Shown in pieces: positions 57,930 through 64,000 of a stretch of 64,000 nucleotides of DNA (positions are counted from its first letter, which is position 1; every line of letters starts with the position of its first letter). A program made the translations under genes and the position numbers. Location: positions 248,001-312,000 of the forward strand of contig NZ_JARQZP010000007.1 of NCBI RefSeq assembly GCF_029589055.1, written 5' to 3'. The notes below the pieces were generated by a model. The model saw nothing but the letters and a program-made list of their open reading frames with translations, ran no database searches and had not been told where the DNA came from. The DNA comes from Vibrio hannami (GTDB taxonomy: Bacteria > Pseudomonadota > Gammaproteobacteria > Enterobacterales > Vibrionaceae).

Positions 57930-58683
57930 AATGGTTGTTTGGCCATGTATCGGGAACAATAATCCAGAATACTCCAGATTCAGACTGGCAGTGAATAGAG
58001 TATTCAGGTAGTGAAAGAAGTAGCTGTCGTTGCTTTTGGTTACCAGTGATCCAATCGATCTTCTGAAGCTTGTATAATGGCTCAGTAACTTTATCTATTT
58101 GATGCTGATAGCACCAGAATCCGGTTAGGATATCTTTGTTCAACGGATGGTTAAGGCAATAGTCTGGGACAGGTTCATCACTAAATGGGTTCTGATACAA
58201 TCGTCCCTGAATAAGCAGTTTAGGAATAGTTGTGCTTATAGCCGGAAACGCAGTTTGAAAAGCTCCTGTCTCTGACATTTTTAGTTGGTGATTAAGCATT
58301 CTGGCCAATTTGATATCTAACCTGTCTCGGCTATCCGGGCCATACCAATACCCACCTTTCAGTAGATAGAATTTTAAGGCTACCTCCCAGTGCTCCACGT
58401 TATCGTTTCGCCTTAGTAGAAAGTCGATGGCTCCAAGAGTTTGTTTACCTTCTCTTAGCTGAATTTCATCGGCAACCAGTTCATAGTCAGGGTGCAGATC
58501 AAACAGCCGCTTACATAACTCCTGATAAATAAATCCAAGCTTTGGACTTCCTTCATACCCTCCTGATGGAATATCTTTCACACTAGTAAATGGATTTTCA
58601 ACGACAGGTTCTTGCTCAGGGACAAGGAGTGAAGGTTGTTGAATTATCCATTGTGCAATAGAAGTTAGTGAGTCGGTTGTCAT
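57928..58683 (-). CDS. DUF1853 family protein
   Basis: A 251-residue cytoplasmic protein. The motifs KLGFIYQELCKRLFD, REGKQTLGAIDFLLRR and HWEVALKFYLLK (an Asp/Glu-x-Lys pattern reminiscent of PD-(D/E)xK nucleases) are typical of DUF1853. The nuclease likeness is an inference from the GAIDFL...EVALKF spacing. It is divergent from the Nif3-like gene. Confidence 0.85.
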   Translation of the reverse strand: MTTDSLTSIAQWIIQQPSLLVPEQEPVVENPFTSVKDIPSGGYEGSPKLGFIYQELCKRLFDLHPDYELVADEIQLREGKQTLGAIDFLLRRNDNVEHWEVALKFYLLKGGYWYGPDSRDRLDIKLARMLNHQLKMSETGAFQTAFPAISTTIPKLLIQGRLYQNPFSDEPVPDYCLNHPLNKDILTGFWCYQHQIDKVTEPLYKLQKIDWITGNQKQRQLLLSLPEYSIHCQSESGVFWIIVPDTWPNNH

Positions 58684-58747
58684 GTGATATCCTGAAATAA
58701 CAGTACTTAAAGTATAAATGACAAAAGTAGAGTTGGTATTTCACATA

Positions 58748-59503
58748 ATGAATAACTTAGAACTAGAGAAGCTACTTAATCAGAAATTATCGCCAGAGCT
58801 GATTAAAGATTATTGCCCTAACGGCTTACAGGTTGAAGGCAAAGAAGAGGTGCGTAAGGTGTTAACTGGCGTAACCGCATCTAAGGCTCTGATCGAAAAA
58901 GCAATTGAAACGCAAGCAGACGCTATCCTTGTACACCATGGTTACTTCTGGAAAGGCGAAGCGGAGCCAATTCGAGGCATGAAGGGTAACCGACTGCGTA
59001 CCTTGATAAAAAATGACATTAACCTTTATGCCTATCATTTACCTCTGGATATTCACCCGGAGTTAGGAAACAACGCTAAGCTGGCTGAATTGCTGGATAT
59101 TCGTGTAGAAGGCGGTCTGGAGCCAACACCACAATCTGTTGCTTTGTATGGTGAGCTTGCAGAACCAATTATGGCCGATGAGTTTGCAAAACGTATAGCG
59201 GTGGCATTAGGCCGCGAGCCACTACATATTGCCCCGGAGTTTGATATGCCAATTAAGAAAGTTGGCTGGTGTACTGGGGGAGGGCAAGACTACATCGATC
59301 TTGCTGCGAAAATGGGGTTAGATGCCTTTATCTCCGGCGAAATATCGGAAAGAACTACGTACTCTGCTCGCGAACAAAATATTCACTATTTTAGTGCTGG
59401 GCATCACGCAACAGAGCGGTACGGCATAAAAGCACTGGGTGAATGGTTGGCTCAGGAACATGGTATGAATGTCGAGTTTATAGATATTGATAATCCGGTG
59501 TAA
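58748..59503 (+). CDS. ybgI: Nif3-like dinuclear metal-centre protein YbgI
   Basis: A 251-residue hexameric protein. Metal ligands are seen in VHHGYFWKGE, the middle HLPLDIHPELGNN, and the C-terminal SAGHHATERYGIKALGEWL. E. coli YbgI has been linked to GTP cyclohydrolase type I-like activity and to DNA damage responses, but its function is not settled. The ATG at 58748 (MNNLELEKLLNQ) matches family starts; another ATG at 58718 is less likely. Confidence 0.92.
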   Translation: MNNLELEKLLNQKLSPELIKDYCPNGLQVEGKEEVRKVLTGVTASKALIEKAIETQADAILVHHGYFWKGEAEPIRGMKGNRLRTLIKNDINLYAYHLPLDIHPELGNNAKLAELLDIRVEGGLEPTPQSVALYGELAEPIMADEFAKRIAVALGREPLHIAPEFDMPIKKVGWCTGGGQDYIDLAAKMGLDAFISGEISERTTYSAREQNIHYFSAGHHATERYGIKALGEWLAQEHGMNVEFIDIDNPV

Positions 59504-59517
59504 TCCCGCATGACTGC

Positions 59518-59549
59518 TCGCTCCCATGCTCTGTATGGGAGTGTATATC
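59518..59549. repeat. REP-like palindrome
   Basis: CTCGCTCCCAT, GCTCTGT, ATGGGAGTGTATAT. A variant of the CGTTCC...GGAATGC frame with a compensated stem. Confidence 0.6.
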
Positions 59550-59556
59550 TAATAAT

Positions 59557-59581
59557 TAACCCTGCTAACTTAGCAGGGTTA
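59557..59581 (+). terminator. Terminator after the Nif3-like gene
   Basis: TAACCCTGCTAA, C, TTAGCAGGGTTA, a long perfect stem with an AT-rich tail. In the remaining interval to 59939 I see only a CGGCACCTC/GAGATGCCG hairpin (59739-59761) and no gene. Confidence 0.8.
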
Positions 59582-59939
59582 TTTATTTGCTCGTTCTCAC
59601 CGTGAGGACGTCGATTTAGTGTGACTGACCATACGCCTACAATCGATACCCACACAAATTATTTTTGGACAGAAATCATTTAGGGGCTTCTGGCGTATTC
59701 TACCCTTCGGATAACTTCTGGTATCCTAAAATGACGAACGGCACCTCTTTCTGAGATGCCGACCGTGGAAGCTTATGGACAATACCTTCCAATATTTGGT
59801 CTACATTCTCTATTCTCACTTTGTTATACCATGCATATCAGATGCATAATATTGCAGTGAAATCATTGCTGCTTGTAACTTGCATATCGATACTGAAAGT
59901 ATGTTGCCTTTTCCACAATAGATAAAGCAAACATAGACA

Positions 59940-59973
59940 ATCTCACTTAAACGCAAAGCGATTTAAGTGAGAT
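59940..59973 (-). terminator. Long hairpin after the dienelactone-hydrolase gene
   Basis: ATCTCACTTAAA and TTTAAGTGAGAT form a perfect 12-bp stem, extended by CGC/GCG. The T-run is weak. Confidence 0.6.
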
Positions 59974-59996
59974 GTAAAATTGACGTGACACTCCAA

Positions 59997-60779
59997 TTAT
60001 TGTTTCGCTGCCTTTACCAGAATTGATGAAATACGGTCACTGGCGTCTTTTGCAGACTGTTCATTGTAAGCAAATCCTGTGCTCGCATCGGTGCCTACAA
60101 ACGGAAGCGTAAATGCATGAGCGGTATCTTTATATAAAACGACTTCATAAGAGGTCTGGTTTTTACTGAACTCATCCTCTATGGCATCGATAGCCGCTTT
60201 TGAGGTAAGAGGGTCAATATCCCCCTGCAAAAGTACGACGTTCGATTTTATGGCACTCGCGGTTTCCGGTTGAGTATTCTCTAAAACCCCCCACATTGTA
60301 ATAATGGTGTTCACGCTTTCTCCAGAGCGCCCTAACTCTATCGCAGCAAGGCCACCGACACTGGTTCCAATCACGACGGTCTTCTCTTTCTTTCCGCCAG
60401 CCGCAACAACCTCCGATAGTGCTTCTTTCATGGCAGCACGTAGCTCGGGAACGTTTTGGCGAACTCGCATCGCTTCGATATTCGCTTCTTCAGGATTTGA
60501 TGGGCGAACGTTTGAACCATAGAAATCCGCAACAAAAGAAAGCGCACCTCGGTCAGCATACTCTCTTGCTAAAGAAAGCTGGTTTTCTCCGGGACCCAGA
60601 AAGTCATGGGCAAATAACACTGAAACACCATCCAAGTCACCGGATTGAGTTGGTTTTACAAGATAGCCTTCATACTGGGCGGATTCCGTCTGATAGTTAA
60701 TTGATTCTTGTGCCATAGCGTTTCCTCCAATAAAAGCAGCAAAGATTATTGCAACGTGGGTTGTAAGCTTGTTCATCAT
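59997..60779 (-). CDS. Exported dienelactone-hydrolase-family protein
   Basis: A 260-residue alpha/beta hydrolase with an N-terminal signal peptide ending GGNAMAQES. The elbow GTSVGG has a Ser where classic dienelactone hydrolases have Cys. The acid lies in LLQGDIDPLTS and the His in YKDTAHAFTLP, so the triad is complete. Substrate is unknown. It is divergent from a LysR gene that probably controls it. Confidence 0.85.
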   Translation of the reverse strand: MMNKLTTHVAIIFAAFIGGNAMAQESINYQTESAQYEGYLVKPTQSGDLDGVSVLFAHDFLGPGENQLSLAREYADRGALSFVADFYGSNVRPSNPEEANIEAMRVRQNVPELRAAMKEALSEVVAAGGKKEKTVVIGTSVGGLAAIELGRSGESVNTIITMWGVLENTQPETASAIKSNVVLLQGDIDPLTSKAAIDAIEDEFSKNQTSYEVVLYKDTAHAFTLPFVGTDASTGFAYNEQSAKDASDRISSILVKAAKQ

Positions 60780-60871
60780 TTTGGACCTGTATTACTGATT
60801 GAGTAGATGAGCTTAGTGTATGGAGAGCAGAGAAACTTTTCTAAACGATTAGACTGATATATGATATCGAC

Positions 60872-61774
60872 ATGGCCGATATCAGAAGACTAGATCCACA
60901 AGTATTACTTGTGTTTGAATCACTCCTTGAAACGAAATCAACGACGATGAGCGCTGCGAGATTAGGGTTGTCCCAATCTGCGGTTTCCGGTGCGCTAAAG
61001 CGTTTAAGAGATATTTTTGATGACCCTCTTTTTGAGCGACATAGCCGGGGATTAAATCCGACTCAACGAGCAAATGAGCTGAGTGTTCCTGTTTCACAGA
61101 TATTGAACTCAATGCGCACACTCAGTTCGTCAATGGAGTTTGAACCTTCAACAGCAACAGGTACAGTGACTATTCTGGCAACAGACTATGCATTATCTAC
61201 TATCATATCTCCGATTAGAGACCGATTGTCGTCAATAGCCCCAGAGCTTAATATCACGGTTCAGGCCTATTCAGGTGAAGACGCCATATCAAACTCTTCG
61301 CTCTTAGCGACGGATTTGTTAATTGGTTCACCAATCATGTTGCCTGATACGCTTCAGACAAGACACCTTAGAAGTGATGAGCTTGTACTGTTCATGTCGC
61401 CCAAGCACCCGCTGGTCGATAAACCTATAGGTATCGATGAATTTTGCGCCTATCCGCATGTTATGGTGAGTCTACGAGGAAAGTCTTCGGGAACGATGAT
61501 TGATGAGATATTGATGGCTAAAGGCTGTACAAGAGTCATTGACACCATAACACCGAGTTTTCTGTCTCTACAAACGTTGGTAGGACACAGTGAAAGGTTG
61601 TCAGTTGCACCTAAAGGTCTGGCAGAGGTAACCCATGGAACACTTGTCCATAGGCCTCTGCCTTTTGAACTAAAGCCAATTGAGCTTTATGCGGCTTGGC
61701 ATAAACGATTTGCGCCCGACAAACGTCATATATGGTTACGTAGAACCATTGCGTCATGGTTTTCTGGAGAGTAA
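60872..61774 (+). CDS. LysR-family transcriptional regulator
   Basis: A 300-residue LysR regulator. The HTH segment is STTMSAARLGLSQSAVSGALKRLR, typical of the NodD/LinR-like subgroup (short part: LSQSAVSGALKRLRDIFDD). A periplasmic-binding-like effector domain follows from about residue 90. It is divergent from the hydrolase gene with a 92-bp shared promoter region. Confidence 0.93.
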   Translation: MADIRRLDPQVLLVFESLLETKSTTMSAARLGLSQSAVSGALKRLRDIFDDPLFERHSRGLNPTQRANELSVPVSQILNSMRTLSSSMEFEPSTATGTVTILATDYALSTIISPIRDRLSSIAPELNITVQAYSGEDAISNSSLLATDLLIGSPIMLPDTLQTRHLRSDELVLFMSPKHPLVDKPIGIDEFCAYPHVMVSLRGKSSGTMIDEILMAKGCTRVIDTITPSFLSLQTLVGHSERLSVAPKGLAEVTHGTLVHRPLPFELKPIELYAAWHKRFAPDKRHIWLRRTIASWFSGE

Positions 61775-61827
61775 GTCTGACTGTATTTTCCGAACAATTG
61801 AGTCATGGTGTTTCTTTAGATCTAAAA

Positions 61828-62058
61828 CTAATCTTCTAGACTACAAATACGCTGAGCCAAACGGCCGACCTTGTTTGAAAAGAGAAGAATAAAACAATAA
61901 GCCATTGGCCATGCGATGGAAAATGACGATAACCAACGCCAAGTAAATCCCTTGTCTACGCCTGTGTTGATAGCCGTGATAAGGCCTGTCATCAGAGTAA
62001 CCATAAACAAAGACATCAAAAGTGGGGCAATGAATGGTAGAAAACGTTTTGAGAGCAT
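61828..62058 (-). CDS. DUF2798 membrane protein
   Basis: A 76-residue protein with two membrane helices; MSLFMVTLMTGLITAINTG and WRWLSSFSIAWPMAY match the DUF2798 family. The ATG at 62058 (MLSKRFLPFIAP) begins the conserved part; the longer frame adds unrelated residues. Function is unknown. Confidence 0.82.
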   Translation of the reverse strand: MLSKRFLPFIAPLLMSLFMVTLMTGLITAINTGVDKGFTWRWLSSFSIAWPMAYCFILLFSNKVGRLAQRICSLED

Positions 62059-62233
62059 AATGTCACTTCCTTTTATAATGGTATCAAGGGCATACTCAGA
62101 GCGAGGAAATGATTCTAGTTCACTGAGTATATTCAAACCAAGTGTAAATGGTGATGACAGATAGCAGCTTCAGTGATAACACGGTATATTCGATAACTCA
62201 TCGCCCAGCTTAACTTTTTATAGTCGACAAAAC

Positions 62234-63136
62234 TTACCTTTTTGTTGTTGAAACAATAACCTCTCTTAACCACCGGCTTGCGGGTGAGTTATTAGCTCGC
62301 TTAGGCCAAAACATTTTGATAGATAAAGGCTTAATGTTTAAGGGGGTATCAAACATCTCAATATCATGATGCTCACAGCAAAACTGAATGTAGCGACTTG
62401 GCGCGGACCAAACGGCATCACTTTTGGCTATAAAGTAAGGAACATTCGAAAAATTGAAAGTCACGTACTTAAGTTCTCTGGTGCGGCCTATTTCTTCCAA
62501 CTTACGGTCTACTATGGATTTAATGCCATCATTTAAACTAGATAATATATGCGGGTATCGTAAGTAATCATCCAAGCTTTTCTGTGTATTTAGCAATGAA
62601 TGACCGGCTCTCACACAGGATGCGTAGTTGTCGGTGTATAGAACCTCGGACTCAATATTTTTGTCTGAGGGGCTGCGAACAGAGATGGCTATGTCGCATA
62701 CTTGTCTGTTTAAGTCATCGGCTAATCTATTGGCATTGATTTTGATAAACTTCAGCTTTGCCTTGGGAGCGACTTCCTGAAACCTTGTTAACAGCACAGG
62801 TCCAAACATCTGCTCGAATAAGTCACTACATGCAATGGCAAATGTCTCTTCTGTTTCCTCTGGGCGAAAAGTTGCAGGGCTGACAATCTCATCAAGCTCA
62901 AGAAGCCACGCCTTTAATCGAGGATAAAGCTCAACGGCCTTTGATGTCATCACCATCTTGTTGCCATCTCTGATAAACAAATCATCCTCAAGCGCTGCCC
63001 TTAACTTTTTTAAGTTGTGGCTTATGGCTGATTGCGAGAGAAAAAGTACCTTTCCTGTTTGAGTCGTTGTCCCGGTTTCAGCTAAAACAACAAAAAGTCT
63101 CACCAAAGCCAAACTTAGGTTATTTGATATATTCAT
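62234..63136 (-). CDS. LysR-family transcriptional regulator
   Basis: A 300-residue LysR regulator with HTH TGTTTQTGKVLFLSQSAISHNL (core LSQSAISHNLKKLR). The effector domain follows from about residue 90. The ATG at 63136 is chosen over a TTG four codons earlier. It is divergent from the dehydrogenase gene and probably controls it. Confidence 0.92.
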   Translation of the reverse strand: MNISNNLSLALVRLFVVLAETGTTTQTGKVLFLSQSAISHNLKKLRAALEDDLFIRDGNKMVMTSKAVELYPRLKAWLLELDEIVSPATFRPEETEETFAIACSDLFEQMFGPVLLTRFQEVAPKAKLKFIKINANRLADDLNRQVCDIAISVRSPSDKNIESEVLYTDNYASCVRAGHSLLNTQKSLDDYLRYPHILSSLNDGIKSIVDRKLEEIGRTRELKYVTFNFSNVPYFIAKSDAVWSAPSRYIQFCCEHHDIEMFDTPLNIKPLSIKMFWPKRANNSPASRWLREVIVSTTKR

Positions 63137-63165
63137 AGCTATGACCAAATCGTTTCATTACCTTC

Positions 63166-63185
63166 ATATCCTTGTCTGTTGATAT
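63166..63185. promoter_or_regulatory. Possible LysR operator
   Basis: ATATC, ten bases, GATAT in the 86-bp gap between the divergent LysR and dehydrogenase genes. The symmetry fits a LysR site, but the motif is short. Confidence 0.35.
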
Positions 63186-63222
63186 TATCCCTCTCAAGCA
63201 AATAGTCAACGAGGAATAAATA

Positions 63223-64000
63223 ATGAAAATCTTACTTACTGGCGCATTTGGTGGATTCGGTAAACTCATCGCTGAATCTTTGGCAAAAAATGGTCATGAG
63301 GTGGTAGGCACCACACGCAGTCTTGCCAACCATACTGATCTTAAAACGGAACTGGCTGAGACTGGGGTCAAAATGATCGAAATGGATGTCCGCTCTGATG
63401 ATTCTGTAAACGAAGGCGTTCGCAGCGCGGTTGAGTTACTTGGCGGACTTGATGCGGTTATTAACAATGCGGGACGTGGGACAACTGGTTATCAAGAGTC
63501 GTTTACGGCTGACGATTTAAGTACGATTTTCGATATCAATGTCTTTGGTGTTCAGCGTGTTACGCGTGCGGTTATCCCGTATTTTAAAGCGCAAAAGTCC
63601 GGCCTGATCGTGAACACATCCAGCTTGCTTGGCCGTTTTGCGTTACCTTTTCATGGCCCCTACAGTGCATCGAAATGGGCGCTTGAAGGCTTAACCGAAA
63701 CATACCGTTACGAGCTCTCAGGGTTGGGAATTGAAGTTTGTTTAATCGAGCCGGGCGGTTACCCTACCTCATTTATTGACAACTTAATGAAAGGCTCCGA
63801 CAGTCGTGCTGAAACCTATAGTGGACTGAATCCAACACCGGAGTTTTTCCTTGAGCGCTTTGAAGAAGCATTAGCAAACAACCCGGCTCAAAACCCTCAA
63901 GATGTTGCGGACGCGTATGTTGAATTGTTAGCGAAGCCATTTGGTGAGCGCCCACTGCGCATCACAGTAGATAAGATGGGGATGGGTGAGCACCTAGAAG
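63223..64000 (+). CDS. Short-chain dehydrogenase/reductase, 3' end outside window
   Basis: The reading frame runs from ATG at 63223 (AACGAGGAA upstream) off the end of the window, with 259 residues visible. It is a classical SDR: TGAFGGFG nucleotide loop near residue 7, NNAG in the middle, catalytic Ser in NTSSLLG and YSASK catalytic Tyr/Lys. Substrate is unknown. It is divergent from a LysR regulator. Confidence 0.92.
   Translation, partial: MKILLTGAFGGFGKLIAESLAKNGHEVVGTTRSLANHTDLKTELAETGVKMIEMDVRSDDSVNEGVRSAVELLGGLDAVINNAGRGTTGYQESFTADDLSTIFDINVFGVQRVTRAVIPYFKAQKSGLIVNTSSLLGRFALPFHGPYSASKWALEGLTETYRYELSGLGIEVCLIEPGGYPTSFIDNLMKGSDSRAETYSGLNPTPEFFLERFEEALANNPAQNPQDVADAYVELLAKPFGERPLRITVDKMGMGEHLE

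Noticed and set aside
59640..59770. A small RNA gene
   Set aside because: Only a short CGGCACCTC/GAGATGCCG hairpin was seen, with no clear promoter or terminator.

Overview
The window reads as a stretch of the main chromosome of a Vibrio-type gammaproteobacterium. The evidence is the family content and synteny: the lipA-lipB-ybeD-dacA-rlpA-rodA-mrdA-rlmH-rsfS-holA-lptE-leuS block, lnt-corC-ybeY-ybeZ-miaB-ubiF beside a Leu/Gln/Met tRNA cluster, the lolB-ispE-prs-pth-ychF / hemA-prfA-prmC-sirB2-sirB1-kdsA pair, paired polar-type flagellins, a NutA-like lipoprotein 5'-nucleotidase, and fur-fldA-ybfF-seqA-pgm. No prophage, IS transposase, integron or CRISPR array was seen.

Layout. 1-4340: trehalose uptake and cleavage (treR partial, treB, treC) with two mirror-image operator-like sites before treB. 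4350-7600: a small unknown gene, a frameshifted YitT-family membrane gene, glyA with a PurR-like box, and a lipoprotein. 7680-20300 (minus strand): lipoate synthesis, elongasome cell-wall genes, ribosome-associated factors, holA, lptE, leuS. 20400-27900: ybeL, lnt, corC (frameshifted), ybeY, ybeZ, miaB (two frameshifts), ubiF. 28186-30058: 14 tRNA genes (7 Leu-TAG, 4 Gln-TTG, 3 Met-CAT) on the minus strand, behind one strong promoter and ended by one terminator. 30490-40450: ychF, pth, prs, ispE, lolB going left and hemA to kdsA going right. 40600-46620: nutA behind a perfect Pho box, ybaK, rluF, smrA, a DUF3149 micro-protein, a tRNA-Pro locus with decayed copies, a frameshifted DUF2956 gene, and a DUF2919 gene. 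46750-50340: a DyP peroxidase and two flagellins, each behind a sigma-28 promoter. 50780-59500: glnS, fur, DUF4442, fldA, DUF2788, ybfF, seqA, pgm, DUF1853, nif3-like. 60000-64000: an accessory-looking block with a dienelactone-hydrolase-like protein, two LysR regulators, a DUF2798 protein and a partial short-chain dehydrogenase.

The most unusual content is non-coding. At least three families of dispersed palindromes (called P1, P2, P3 here) keep a conserved core while their stem arms change in a complementary way between copies, which points to selection on a folded form. The tRNA cluster carries two tRNA-Gln-derived elements that have lost the D-arm region but still fold as a three-way junction. 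Five single-base indels interrupt four protein genes (yitT, corC, miaB twice, DUF2956). They may be sequencing errors or real decay and should be checked in reads before any biological claim.
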